Positions 34,313-42,880 of a stretch of DNA of 64,000 nt are shown in pieces. Numbering within the stretch: position 1 is the first letter of the stretch; every line of letters begins with the position of its first letter. Source of the stretch: Betaproteobacteria bacterium (GTDB taxonomy: Bacteria > Pseudomonadota > Gammaproteobacteria > Burkholderiales > Ga0077523); contig WGLR01000033.1 of the NCBI GenBank assembly GCA_016125475.1, positions 1-64,000 on the forward strand. The letters run 5' to 3'. The position numbers were made by a program, and so were the translations under genes. The notes beneath the pieces were generated by a model, which worked only from the letters and a program-made list of their open reading frames with translations, did no database searches and was not told where the DNA came from.

Positions 34313-35089
34313 TCAGACCAGCGCCTGCAGGTTGCCGTCGATGCTGATGGCCTGCCCCGAGAAGGTCCGCGCACGCGGGGACGCGAGGAACAGGATCATG
34401 TCCGCGAGCTGGTCCGGCTGTATGAGTTCCTTGATCGACGCATGCGCGAGCCATGCCGACTGGATCTCGGCCGGCGACTTGCCCGCGACCTCGGCCTTGG
34501 CCTCGATCACCTTGCGGATACGCTCGCCCTCCACGACGCCGGGCAGGATCGCATTGCAGCGGATGCCGTACTGGCCGAGTTCCATCGCGATCGTCTTCGT
34601 GAATCCCACGACCCCCCACTTGGCCGCCGAGTAGGGCGACCGGTTCGGAAACCCGAACTTCCCGGCGGCGGAGGAGAGGTTCACGATGGACGGGTTGCCG
34701 GACTGCTTCAGGTGTTCGACCGCGATCCGCGTGCAGTTGAACTGGCTCGTGAGAGACACCTCTATGCAGCGGTCCCAGTCCTCCGGCGCGATCTCGTGCA
34801 CGGGGCCGGTGGGTCCGGCGATGCCCGCATTGTTCACGAGGCAGTCCAGCCCGCCGAGCACCGCGACGGCCTCCTGGAAAAGCTTCGCGACCGCGGCACG
34901 GTCGGCCACGTCGCACTCGCTCGCCGAGATGGCGGGATGAGATTCCTTCAGCCTCGCAAGCGCGGCGCGATCGATGTCGCACACATGCACGCGCGCACCT
35001 TCCTGCGCGAACGCTTCGGCCACCTTCAGTCCTATGCCGCCCGCACCTGCCGTGATCAGGACGCGCAATCCACGGATACCCAAGTCCAC
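34313..35089 (-). CDS. Short-chain dehydrogenase/reductase
   Basis: A 258-residue SDR. The cofactor loop is ITAGAGGIGLKVAEAF, NNAG is present, the catalytic residues appear as LSSAAG (Ser) and YSAAKWG (Tyr, Lys), and Asp in VCDIDRA suggests NAD. The start is assigned to GTG at 35089 because GGGAGG lies 5 nt upstream; a second in-frame GTG overlaps that site. Its C-terminal region (EGERIRKVIEAKAEVAGKSP) resembles SDRs annotated as sugar or hydroxy-acid dehydrogenases. It precedes the sulfurtransferase gene with a 61-bp gap and may be cotranscribed. Substrate unknown. Confidence 0.92.
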   Translation of the reverse strand: MDLGIRGLRVLITAGAGGIGLKVAEAFAQEGARVHVCDIDRAALARLKESHPAISASECDVADRAAVAKLFQEAVAVLGGLDCLVNNAGIAGPTGPVHEIAPEDWDRCIEVSLTSQFNCTRIAVEHLKQSGNPSIVNLSSAAGKFGFPNRSPYSAAKWGVVGFTKTIAMELGQYGIRCNAILPGVVEGERIRKVIEAKAEVAGKSPAEIQSAWLAHASIKELIQPDQLADMILFLASPRARTFSGQAISIDGNLQALV

Positions 35090-35296
35090 TGTCACCTCCC
35101 GTTGTCCGTTGTGGACGCATGCTAGCAAACCCGAAAGCCGAAAGCCCGCGTCACGCGGCGACCCACGGGCGCGCGCACCGGACGGGCCGAGCGACGCCCT
35201 GGTGACCGCCTTGCTACACTTTCTTGTCGCCGACCTGTTTCGACCATCCGGCCCGCACCGGTGCGCGCACGGATTCCCGGTACGGAGCCACCTGAA

Positions 35297-35794
35297 ATGA
35301 TGAAACCTCCCATCCCCCCGCACGACGCGGAACGCGTGGCCGCCCTGCACGAACTCCTCGTCCTCGACACGGAGCCGGAAGAGCGGTTCGACGCGATCAC
35401 CCGCTTCTGCCAGTCGCGGTTCGACACGAGCATCGCCCTGGTGAGCCTCGTCGACGAGGACAGGCAGTGGTTCAAGTCACGCTGCGGGCTCGACACGACG
35501 CAGACACCGCGCGACGTGAGCTTCTGCGCCCACGCGATCCTGGAGGACGAACCGTTCATGATCCCGGATGCACGGCAGGACGAGCGCTTCGCGGACAATC
35601 CGCTCGTGACGGGGCCACCCTACATCCGGTTCTATGCGGGCATCCCGTTGCGGCTCGGGAGCGGGCACGCCGTCGGAACGCTGTGCCTGATCGACTCCAG
35701 GCCGAGGACGCTGCAGCCGGAGGATCTCGCGGATCTCGCGAATCTCGCGCGCCTCGTGGTGCTGGAACTCGAGCGGGTGCGCGAAGCCCTCTGA
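35297..35794 (+). CDS. GAF-domain protein
   Basis: A 165-residue protein that is one GAF domain and little else. It has the family run RVAALHELLVLDTEPEERFD, then the pattern ALVSLVDEDRQWFKSRCGLD and SFCAHAILEDEPFMIPDA, followed by FYAGIPLRLGSGHAVGTLCL. Such domains bind small ligands or chromophores and here lack an output domain; the residues usually seen with a GGDEF or kinase fusion are not present. The ATG at 35297 is chosen; an upstream GTG at 35261 is possible. It converges with the DUF1111 gene 13 bp away. Confidence 0.88.
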   Translation: MMKPPIPPHDAERVAALHELLVLDTEPEERFDAITRFCQSRFDTSIALVSLVDEDRQWFKSRCGLDTTQTPRDVSFCAHAILEDEPFMIPDARQDERFADNPLVTGPPYIRFYAGIPLRLGSGHAVGTLCLIDSRPRTLQPEDLADLANLARLVVLELERVREAL

Positions 35795-35807
35795 CCGTAT
35801 CGCCGAT

Positions 35808-37268
35808 TCACAGAGACTCGACGAACCGCACGAGCGCATCGCGGTCGGCCGCGGGCATGCGCGCGAATGCGTCCCGCGAGCGCGCGGCCTCGCCACCGTG
35901 CCAGAGTATCGCCTCCCCGACCGTGCGTGCGCGTCCGTCGTGCAGCATCGCGCGGCTGCCGTTCACGGTGCCGGACAGGCCGAGACCCCAGAGGGCAGGC
36001 GTGCGCCAGTCCCTCGGCCCGGCCGCGAACTCCGGGCGACCGTCCGCGAGACCGTCACCCATGTCGTGGAGCAGCAGGTCCGTGTAAGGATGGATCGTCT
36101 GGGCCGCGAGCTGGGGGAGTGCCGGGAATCGCTCCGCCGTGTGCAGTACCGGCGCGTGGCAGATCGCGCACCCTGCGTCCGTGAACAGGGACTCGCCCCG
36201 TATCACGTCGGGGTCCGACGCGTTGCGCCGCGCCGGGACCGCGAGCGCACGCGTCCACAGCTCGAGTTCGTCCCAGTCGGTCACCACGAGTTCGGGATCG
36301 TTGCCGGGCGTCTGCATCGCACAGATCTTCTGGACCGGCGGGCAGTTCTGCTGCCGGTACGTACGCGACGTGAGTCCCATGTCCTCGAACGAAGCCAGGG
36401 CGATCTGCTGCCGGATGCCGGGCTGCCCTGCCTTCCAGCCGAACCGGCCGAGGGTCATGCCGCCGTTGACGTCGTCGTGCACACGGTTGGGGTGCCCGCC
36501 GAAGCCGAGCCGACGCTGACGGGCGGCGAGCTCGACCAGCGTCGATTCGGGAACCGCCTCGAGCAGACCGGTTCCGTGCAGCGGCTGCGCGATCCGCAGG
36601 GAAGTCATCGTACCCGGCGCGAGCGGACCGAACGCGAGGTGCTCGACGCGAAGACGAGGCCGGCGCAATTCCACCGCCGTTCCGTCCGGCAACGTGACCA
36701 CGTGCGTGTCCCAGTCGACGTAGAGCGCCGCCTCGGGCGGGACGGGCGCGGTGTGGTAGGCAAAGTCCGGGAAAGGCCCTCGCAGGGCGTCGTTCTGAAG
36801 CTGCGCACCGTAGGCAGGGTCCGGCACGGGGCCGCCGTCCGGCGATGTCCCGGGGACGGACACGCGTACGACGACGGAGTGCAGCTGCTCCGTCGCGGAC
36901 TCCGGAACGCGCCCTCGCCCGCCGCGCACATGACACTCGGCGCAGCTCTTCGCGTTGAAGGTGGGACCTAGCCCCCACTCGAACTGCAGCGACGAGACGG
37001 ATGCCCACGTCTTGTCGAAGTGCTTTCGCCCGCGCTGGAGCGCACGAAGCACCGTGATCGGGAGATGCGGGGCAGGCTGCAGGTAGGCGTCCTGGTCGAA
37101 TCGCGCGACGGTGAGCGCCCCGGCGGTGATGCTCGCGTCACCGTCGACGTCGGCAGCCCCCGCGAGCGTCAGAAGCGCCGCGAGAGCCGTGCCCGTGACG
37201 GCCAGCGAACGGGCGTGCCGGCGCGCCGGACGCCGGGTGAACGTACCGCACAGTCTGGTCGCGCGCAT
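35808..37268 (-). CDS. Di-heme c-type cytochrome, DUF1111 (thiol oxidoreductase-like)
   Basis: A 486-residue exported protein with a long basic signal peptide (1-38, ending LLTLAGAADVD). Two c-type heme sites are visible, CAECH near 110 and CAICH near 400. The family motifs FNAKSCAECHVRGGRGR, and later ALWGLGLSGTVNGSRAMLHD with an Arg-rich GRARTVGEAILWHGGEA, are those of DUF1111 proteins, which are related to di-heme peroxidases. They are periplasmic and often linked to metal or iron metabolism, but no reaction is firmly known. The ATG at 37268 follows GGGAGGG. It is divergent from the ABC transporter genes. Confidence 0.9.
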   Translation of the reverse strand: MRATRLCGTFTRRPARRHARSLAVTGTALAALLTLAGAADVDGDASITAGALTVARFDQDAYLQPAPHLPITVLRALQRGRKHFDKTWASVSSLQFEWGLGPTFNAKSCAECHVRGGRGRVPESATEQLHSVVVRVSVPGTSPDGGPVPDPAYGAQLQNDALRGPFPDFAYHTAPVPPEAALYVDWDTHVVTLPDGTAVELRRPRLRVEHLAFGPLAPGTMTSLRIAQPLHGTGLLEAVPESTLVELAARQRRLGFGGHPNRVHDDVNGGMTLGRFGWKAGQPGIRQQIALASFEDMGLTSRTYRQQNCPPVQKICAMQTPGNDPELVVTDWDELELWTRALAVPARRNASDPDVIRGESLFTDAGCAICHAPVLHTAERFPALPQLAAQTIHPYTDLLLHDMGDGLADGRPEFAAGPRDWRTPALWGLGLSGTVNGSRAMLHDGRARTVGEAILWHGGEAARSRDAFARMPAADRDALVRFVESL

Positions 37269-37392
37269 GCGTTCCCTCCCCCTGGACCGCCGGATTCGTG
37301 GCGGGCAATGCAGCCTCGCAGCGACGATTCTGGCACACGATCGCACCGGGCGGCGCACCGTCCACGCGCCGCCGCCCGTTAGAATCCGGGCC

Positions 37393-38163
37393 GTGAACGC
37401 ATCCGCCCCTTCCGGTCCCGATGACGAGCTCGCGATCGCGCTGCGCGACGTGGAGCACACCTACGCGAGCGGAACACGGGCCCTCCAGCCCACGACCGTC
37501 GACGTCCGGTCCGGCGAGTTCGTGTCGATCATCGGTCCGTCCGGATGCGGCAAGAGCACGCTGATGCGCCTGGTGGCCGGCCTCGAACAGCCCGCCCGGG
37601 GCCGGGTCAGCCGCCACGCGGGGCTGCGGATCGCCTACGTCTTCCAGCACCCGACGCTCATGCCCTGGGCGCGGGTGCGCGACAACGTGCGGCTGCCCCT
37701 CGAACTCGCGGGTCGCCGCCGCCAGGATATCGACCGCGTCGTGGACGACGCACTCGTCCAGGTCGGGCTCACCGAGTTCTCGGACGCATTTCCGCGCGAA
37801 CTGTCCGGCGGCATGCAGATGCGCGTGTCGATCGCGCGCGCGCTCGCGACCGAGCCCGGGCTCCTGCTCATGGACGAGCCGTTCGGCGCGCTCGACGAGA
37901 TCACGCGTGAACGGCTGGACCGCGAACTCCTCGAACTGGCGAGCAGACGCAATCTCACGGTGCTCTTCGTGACGCACAGCCTCCACGAGGCGGTCTACCT
38001 GTCCACGAGGATACTGGTGATGTCGCCGCGCCCCGGACGCGTGACCGGCGAGCTCGCCGTGCCCGATGCCCTGCCGCGCCCGGACGACTTCCGCGTGTCG
38101 GAAAGGTATGCACGACTGTGCGGACGACTGGGCGCCATGCTGAAGGCGGCCGCCGGCACATGA
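37393..38163 (+). CDS. ABC transporter ATP-binding protein (nitrate/sulfonate/taurine type)
   Basis: A 256-residue ATPase. Walker A is GPSGCGKST, the Q-loop lies in VFQHPTLMPW, the signature is LSGGMQMRVSIARAL, Walker B is LLLMDEP, and the switch His is in VTHSLHEAV. The FQHPTLMPW text and the short C-terminus place it with SsuB/TauB/ThiZ-like importers. The start is GTG at 37393. Its stop overlaps the ATG of the permease gene (ATGA). With the permease and the NMT1-type binding protein it forms one importer, although the binding-protein gene now lies 2.4 kb away beyond the RloA/RloB pair. Confidence 0.95.
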   Translation: MNASAPSGPDDELAIALRDVEHTYASGTRALQPTTVDVRSGEFVSIIGPSGCGKSTLMRLVAGLEQPARGRVSRHAGLRIAYVFQHPTLMPWARVRDNVRLPLELAGRRRQDIDRVVDDALVQVGLTEFSDAFPRELSGGMQMRVSIARALATEPGLLLMDEPFGALDEITRERLDRELLELASRRNLTVLFVTHSLHEAVYLSTRILVMSPRPGRVTGELAVPDALPRPDDFRVSERYARLCGRLGAMLKAAAGT

Positions 38164-38948
38164 CCTCCGGCCGACGCGCGGTTCGCTGGCTCACGTGGCT
38201 CGCCCCCGCGCTGGTGGGCGTGCTGTTCCTGATGGTCTGGGAGATCTGGGTCAGGGAGGCGGGCATACCGCCCTACATCGTGCCCGCGCCCTCCCGGATC
38301 GCCACCACCCTCGCGAGGGACTGGCCCCTGCTCTCCGCCTCCCTGCTCGTGACCGTCCGGATCACGCTCGTGGCGCTCGCGGCCGCCGTCGTGATCGGCG
38401 TTTCCACGGCATTCCTCTTCGTGCAGAGCCGCGCGATCGAAGTGAGCCTGCTGCCCTACGCGATCCTGCTCCAGGTCACGCCGATCGTCGCGATCGCACC
38501 CCTCATCATCATCTGGGTCGACGACCCGGGCACCGCACTGGTGATCTGCGCCACCATCGTCGCACTGTTCCCGATGATCTCGAACACGACGCTGGGGCTC
38601 CGGAGCGTGGATCCGGGCCTTCTCGACCTCTTCCGCCTGTACGGTGCGGGGCGGTGGCAGATGCTCGTCAGGCTGCGCGTGCCGTCGGCGCTGCCCTACT
38701 TCTTCGCGGGCCTGCGCGTGTCGGCAGGGCTCGCGCTCATCGGGGCGGTCGTCGCGGAGTTCGTGGCGGGAACGGGCGGGACTTCCTCGGGCTTGGCGTA
38801 CCAGATCCTGCAGGCCGGTCTGCAGCTCAACATCCCCCGCATGTTCGCCGCCCTGTTCCTGATCGCCGCGACGGGGGTCTGTCTGTTCGCGGTGGCGAGC
38901 CTCCTCTCCTGGCTCGCCCTGCACCGCTGGCACGAGAGCGCGCGCTGA
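38160..38948 (+). CDS. ABC transporter permease (SsuC/TauC/ThiX type)
   Basis: A 262-residue inner-membrane protein with six predicted helices. The EAA-loop region that docks to the ATPase is seen as LRSVDPGLLDLFRLYGAGRW and LRVPSALPYFFAGLRVSAG. The start ATG overlaps the stop of the ATPase gene by four bases, so both are coupled. After its stop the transporter operon is interrupted: the next plus-strand genes are the RloA/RloB defence pair, and only then the binding-protein gene. Confidence 0.94.
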   Translation: MTSGRRAVRWLTWLAPALVGVLFLMVWEIWVREAGIPPYIVPAPSRIATTLARDWPLLSASLLVTVRITLVALAAAVVIGVSTAFLFVQSRAIEVSLLPYAILLQVTPIVAIAPLIIIWVDDPGTALVICATIVALFPMISNTTLGLRSVDPGLLDLFRLYGAGRWQMLVRLRVPSALPYFFAGLRVSAGLALIGAVVAEFVAGTGGTSSGLAYQILQAGLQLNIPRMFAALFLIAATGVCLFAVASLLSWLALHRWHESAR

Positions 38949-38962
38949 GCGCGTCAGCACCC

Positions 38963-38973
38963 GCGCGGCGCGT
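38963..38973. repeat. 11-bp direct repeat, left copy (GCGCGGCGCGT)
   Basis: The same 11 bases recur at 41292-41302, so the two copies bracket the AT-rich promoter and both defence genes. Similarity extends with gaps (GTC follows eight to nine bases later in both). The motif is pure GC apart from its last base, so in this genome chance is a real alternative to an insertion footprint. Confidence 0.25.
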
Positions 38974-38989
38974 TTCTGGGTCGTACGCA

Positions 38990-39131
38990 AACGGTGACGC
39001 CGCACATCATCGGCAAATTAATCGGTTGTGGACGTATATCGAAGGCGAGCGGCGAGAGGAATGAGCTAAAATTTGTACATTTTTTGACGTTAATATGCAA
39101 AACTCCAGTTAATTTTTGCAATGGAGCACTT
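38990..39131 (+). promoter_or_regulatory. AT-rich leader/promoter region of the defence pair
   Basis: About 140 bp just before the RloA-like gene are strikingly AT-rich against the surrounding sequence, with runs such as TTGTACATTTTTTGACG and TTAATATGC. Candidate elements are TTGACG (39083-39088) or TTGTAC (39073-39078) as -35 boxes, with TAATAT-like -10 text downstream, but spacing is not ideal. The composition marks this stretch as foreign. Confidence 0.45.
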
Positions 39132-40448
39132 ATGTTGCTGGAGTTTCGTGTCCGCAACTTCCGCTCGATCCGCGACGATCAAGCGCTCAGTTTGGTGGCT
39201 GCGGTGGCCGACAAAGAACTCGTCACGACGAATCTAGCGCCCACCGGGCTGAAGTCACTTCCGCACGCGGTGCGCTCGGCCGTTGTGTTCGGTCCAAACG
39301 CGAGCGGCAAGACGACCCTTCTCTTCGCCCTGAACTACATGCGCGCGGTCGTCGCGGAGTCGGCCACAGTGGTCCAGCCAGGTCAGACGTTCAACTTGCA
39401 ACCCTTCCGACTCGATTCGCGCACCGCTACCCAGCCGACAGAATTTGAATTGAGCTTCTTGGTCGACGGCGTCCGCCACCAGTACAACTTCGCGATGACG
39501 GCCGAACGGGTTGTAAGCGAGCAACTTTTGGTGTGGCGCACGGCCAAACCGACCCAGTGGTTCAACCGCCAATTGAACGAAAGCGGAGAAGGATACGATT
39601 ACGAGTTCAGCTCGTATCTGACGGGCCCCCGCAAGCTATGGCAAGACAGCACGCGCCCGAATGCTCTTTTCCTGTCGACGGCCTCCCAGCTCAATAGCGA
39701 ACTCCTAGGGCCGATAGCGCGATGGCTGGCACAGAGCGTGATCTACTTGCCGGCTGGCGCGATGGTCGACCATAACTTCTCGACTTCGCTCCTGCAGACT
39801 GCCGGCGGCCGCGCTGCGGTCCGAGACTTTCTGACCACTGCGGACATCTCGATCGCTGACGTTTCTGCCGTCTCTCGCAAAGGGATACGCGGAGAATTCC
39901 TCCTACAGGCCGGTGGTATAGCTCAGGCCCGTCAGGAAGAAGGCGAGTTCCTGTTTCCGATGTTTGAACATCGCACCGAACACGGCGCCGCGAAATTCGA
40001 ACTCCACGAAGAGTCGGAGGGTACCCAACGCCTTTTCAGCCTCGCGGCACCTGTGCTCGATGTGCTGAAGCACGGGCGGATCCTGGTTGTCGACGAACTG
40101 GACCGGAGTCTACACACGCTGCTGGTACGGCGCCTCGTCGGCATGTTCCATGATCCAGCAGTCAATCCGCGCGGCGCCCAGTTGATCTTCACGACGCACG
40201 ATGCTTCCCTGCTGGATCACACTTTGTTCCGCCGAGACCAGGTCTGGTTCTCTGAAAAGGACGAGAGCCAAGCGACGCGCGTTTTCCCCCTCACAGATTT
40301 CAGTCCCCGAAAACGCGAAGCCTGGGAACGAGGCTATCTCATGGGACGCTACGGCGCGGTGCCGATATTTCGATCCCTGCCGGAGTCGGCGACGTCGGTG
40401 CCCACACCGCTAGTCCCATCGACCAGTGGTCCGACGGTGACGGCTTAG
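39132..40448 (+). CDS. RloA/AbiLi-like AAA ATPase (defence)
   Basis: A 438-residue SMC/OLD-type ATPase. The N-terminus MLLEFRVRNFRSIRDDQALS is typical of AAA_15/AAA_21 proteins of defence systems. Walker A is GPNASGKTT (54-62), and the D-loop/Walker B text ILVVDELDRSLHTLL lies near 316, followed by FTTHDASLLD with the conserved His. A lid-like helical insert lies between them. Family members pair with a TOPRIM nuclease such as RloB and abort phage infection. The start ATG at 39132 is preferred over an upstream ATG at 38994, which would read through the AT-rich leader. Codon use is less biased than that of neighbouring genes. The RloB-like gene starts 15 bp after its stop. Confidence 0.88.
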   Translation: MLLEFRVRNFRSIRDDQALSLVAAVADKELVTTNLAPTGLKSLPHAVRSAVVFGPNASGKTTLLFALNYMRAVVAESATVVQPGQTFNLQPFRLDSRTATQPTEFELSFLVDGVRHQYNFAMTAERVVSEQLLVWRTAKPTQWFNRQLNESGEGYDYEFSSYLTGPRKLWQDSTRPNALFLSTASQLNSELLGPIARWLAQSVIYLPAGAMVDHNFSTSLLQTAGGRAAVRDFLTTADISIADVSAVSRKGIRGEFLLQAGGIAQARQEEGEFLFPMFEHRTEHGAAKFELHEESEGTQRLFSLAAPVLDVLKHGRILVVDELDRSLHTLLVRRLVGMFHDPAVNPRGAQLIFTTHDASLLDHTLFRRDQVWFSEKDESQATRVFPLTDFSPRKREAWERGYLMGRYGAVPIFRSLPESATSVPTPLVPSTSGPTVTA

Positions 40449-40463
40449 CGCCACTCGGCACTC

Positions 40464-41153
40464 GTGGGCAAGGACCGCCAACCGAAACACCGGCAAGCCG
40501 CCCGGGACCTGCGCCGGCGCGTCGCCCAACGCGTGCCCGCGGACCGCTTGCTCATCGTCTGCGAAGGAGAGAAGACCGAACCCTCATACCTGACGGAGAT
40601 CCGCCATGAACGCAGACTCCCGTCCGCAAACATACAGGTGCGGCCTACGGCGTACGGCACCGAGCCTCTAAAGGTTGTCGAATATGCGGAAGTCCTCTTC
40701 AGGAAAGGCAACCCTGAACTACGAATTCCTCCGCGCAGCTTCGACCGTGTCGTAGCCGTTTTCGACCGTGACTCGCACCGTACGTACCACGCTGCGCTGA
40801 CCAAGGCAGAAGCGCTAAACGAACGTATGGTGAATGACGAAAACGTCAAGGTTCCGTTCGAAGCGATTGTATCGGTACCGTGCTTTGAACTGTGGCTTCT
40901 GTTGCACTTCGAAGACGTCCTGGCGCCCATCGGACGCGACGAGGTGCACCAGCGTCTGCGTCAGCACCTTCCCGGGTATGCCAAGGGACAAGGATCACTC
41001 TGGATGGGGACGAAATCTCGGCTCGACGACGCGATAATCCGCGCCGAGGGCCTGATTACGAATGGCCATAGTGCACACGACGGCGAGTTGCCCTTCACCA
41101 ATGTGCATGCCCTCGTTCAGCGCCTGCAACATCTGAAAGATCAGGCCGCGTAG
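40464..41153 (+). CDS. RloB/AbiLii-like TOPRIM protein (defence)
   Basis: A 229-residue protein with the RloB head LLIVCEGEKTEPSYLTEIRH; Glu34 in CEGEKTE is the TOPRIM acidic residue. A second acidic motif VVAVFDRDSHRTY supplies Asp-x-Asp, and IVSVPCFELWLLLHF is a further family signature. RloB proteins are the nuclease-like partner of RloA ATPases and are found in restriction-linked loci and as AbiLii in abortive infection. The start is GTG at 40464. It is cotranscribed with the ATPase gene and lies in the interrupted ABC transporter locus. No methylase or restriction subunit is nearby, so it acts as a two-gene system. Confidence 0.88.
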   Translation: MGKDRQPKHRQAARDLRRRVAQRVPADRLLIVCEGEKTEPSYLTEIRHERRLPSANIQVRPTAYGTEPLKVVEYAEVLFRKGNPELRIPPRSFDRVVAVFDRDSHRTYHAALTKAEALNERMVNDENVKVPFEAIVSVPCFELWLLLHFEDVLAPIGRDEVHQRLRQHLPGYAKGQGSLWMGTKSRLDDAIIRAEGLITNGHSAHDGELPFTNVHALVQRLQHLKDQAA

Positions 41154-41291
41154 CCGCCTATCTCACCGGAGCCCCAGGCGCCTGGGCGTTCGAGACGAAC
41201 CAGCCGGGCCACGGATGACTTGTCGATGTGGAACCTGTCGGTGAGACAGACATGTCAGGCCGGCCGAGCGGACCTGAACGCTCAAGCGCGT

Positions 41292-41302
41292 GCGCGGCGC
41301 GT
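41292..41302. repeat. 11-bp direct repeat, right copy (GCGCGGCGCGT)
   Basis: Second copy of the 11-base motif at 38963-38973. It lies in the 224-bp non-coding stretch between the RloB-like stop and the binding-protein gene, 76 bp before its ATG. Confidence 0.25.
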
Positions 41303-41377
41303 GGCTCGGTCACGCGACGGGCCCACGAACATTGGGGGCTAGAATCACGCATCGTTCCGCGCACGGAGATCGACACC

Positions 41378-42373
41378 ATGTCCAGCGTCCCCAACTCCTC
41401 CCGCCGCGCCGCGCTCGCCGCACTCGCATCTGCCGCGGCGCTGCCCGCCCGCGTGCTCGCGGAGCCACCCGAGAAGTTCGTGTTTCTCACGAACTGGTAC
41501 GCCGAAGCCGAACACGGCGGGTACTACCAGGCGATTGCCGAAGGCACCTATCGCCGGCACGGGCTCGACGTGGACGTGCGCATGGGAGGCCCTCAGGTGA
41601 ACGTGATGCAGCTCCTGCTGGCCGGCAAGGCGGACGCCGTGATGGGGTACGACTTCCAGACCATCAGCGCCGTCGCACAGGATCTGCCCGTCGTGACCGT
41701 CGGGGCAACCTTCCAGAAGGACCCTGCCGCGATCATCGCGCACCCGGACGTTCACCGCTTCGAGGATCTCAGGTCCCGCACGCTGCTGATCGGGCAGGCG
41801 AGCGAGACGACCTTCTGGCCCTGGATCAAGAAGCGGTACGGCTTCACGGACGCGCAGAAGCGCCCCTACGCCTACAGCGTGCAGCAGTTCCTCACGGACC
41901 CGAACATCGCACAGCAGGGTTACGCGACGTCCGAACCGTACTCGATCGAGAAGGCCGGCGTGAAGCCCGTGATCTTCCTGCTCGCGGATCTCGGCTATCC
42001 GCCCTACGCCGAGACGATCGTCACGACCCGGGCCGTCCTCGGCCGGCGCCGGGACGCGATGCTGCGCTTTCTCCGGGCGACGGCCGAAGGCTGGAAGAGC
42101 TATCTCGCGAATCCCGCGCCCGGCAATGCGCTCATTCGCAAGGCGAACCCGGAGATCGAGGAGGCGCTGCTCGCCTTCAGCGTCGCGAAGATGAAATCCT
42201 TCGGCCTCGTCACTGGCGGCGACGCCGCGCGGCGCGGCATACTCACCATGACGGACGCGCGCTGGAAGCAGACCTTCGATTTCATGGCGGGGGCCGGGCT
42301 TGCCGCACCGTCCACGGACTACCGCAGGGCGTACACCCTCGATCTCGTGGAGCAGGTTCGGGTCATGCCCTGA
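41378..42373 (+). CDS. ABC transporter substrate-binding protein, NMT1/THI5-like
   Basis: A 331-residue exported protein. The signal peptide includes SRRAALAALASAAALPARVLA, whose Arg-Arg pair would allow Tat export. The mature part has the NMT1 pattern: FVFLTNWYAEAEHGGYYQAI, then AEGTYRRHGLDVDVRMGG and LLAGKADAVMGYDFQTI. Related proteins bind pyrimidine precursors, riboflavin-like or sulfonate compounds; the W-Y-A-E-A-E-H-G run is common in thiamine-precursor binding members. It surely serves the ATPase and permease genes at 37393-38948, from which the defence pair separates it. The ATG at 41378 has GGAG upstream; TAGAAT at 41340-41345 could be a -10 box, so it may now have its own promoter. 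Confidence 0.92.
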   Translation: MSSVPNSSRRAALAALASAAALPARVLAEPPEKFVFLTNWYAEAEHGGYYQAIAEGTYRRHGLDVDVRMGGPQVNVMQLLLAGKADAVMGYDFQTISAVAQDLPVVTVGATFQKDPAAIIAHPDVHRFEDLRSRTLLIGQASETTFWPWIKKRYGFTDAQKRPYAYSVQQFLTDPNIAQQGYATSEPYSIEKAGVKPVIFLLADLGYPPYAETIVTTRAVLGRRRDAMLRFLRATAEGWKSYLANPAPGNALIRKANPEIEEALLAFSVAKMKSFGLVTGGDAARRGILTMTDARWKQTFDFMAGAGLAAPSTDYRRAYTLDLVEQVRVMP

Positions 42374-42430
42374 TCCACTCCCACGCAGGGCGGCCACGCC
42401 CGGTCCGGCGCACGGCAGTCCGCCCGCGCG

Positions 42431-42880
42431 TCAGAGCAGCGAGCGGCCTGCCGTCGCGACGAGAATCGTGACGATCCCGAGCAGGAGGTTGATGCCGACA
42501 AGCTGGCGGACCTGCCCGAGTGCCCGCCCGGCGGCAGGCCAGTCCTGCCCTGCGACGGCACGGCGCAGGCGCCGGTACGGGGCGAAGTAGACGTGCAGAA
42601 AGATGAAGACCATCGCAACGCCGATGACGGTCATCGCGATCGCGTAGAGCGGCGCATGCGCGCCCCCCAGCACCATGAGCATGTGCAGGCCGGTCAGCAG
42701 GATGGCCACTACCGAGATCCACACCCACAGGAAGAACCGTCGCAGCGTGTCGCGCCAGAGTTCCAGGCGCACCGGCGGATCGAGGCTTCCCGCCGCGGGC
42801 CGCAGCGCCATGTAGGCGAAGAACATCCCGCCCACCCAGAGCACGACACCCAGCACGTGCAGTCCGCGCGCGAAGTCCAT
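42431..42880 (-). CDS. CopD-like integral membrane protein
   Basis: A 149-residue protein with four hydrophobic segments. The first helix carries the His-containing LHVLGVVLWVGGMFFAYMAL, as in CopD and related heme- or copper-linked membrane proteins, and a second His lies in GLHMLMVLGG. The function is unknown. Its ATG overlaps the rnhB stop (TGATG), which makes it the last gene of the long housekeeping operon, an addition not found in the standard arrangement. It converges with the binding-protein gene. Confidence 0.85.
   Translation of the reverse strand: MDFARGLHVLGVVLWVGGMFFAYMALRPAAGSLDPPVRLELWRDTLRRFFLWVWISVVAILLTGLHMLMVLGGAHAPLYAIAMTVIGVAMVFIFLHVYFAPYRRLRRAVAGQDWPAAGRALGQVRQLVGINLLLGIVTILVATAGRSLL

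Noticed and set aside
38994..39131. Upstream extension of the RloA-like protein to the ATG at 38994
   Set aside because: The extra 46 residues come from the AT-rich leader, and family proteins start at MLLEFRVRNFRSI.
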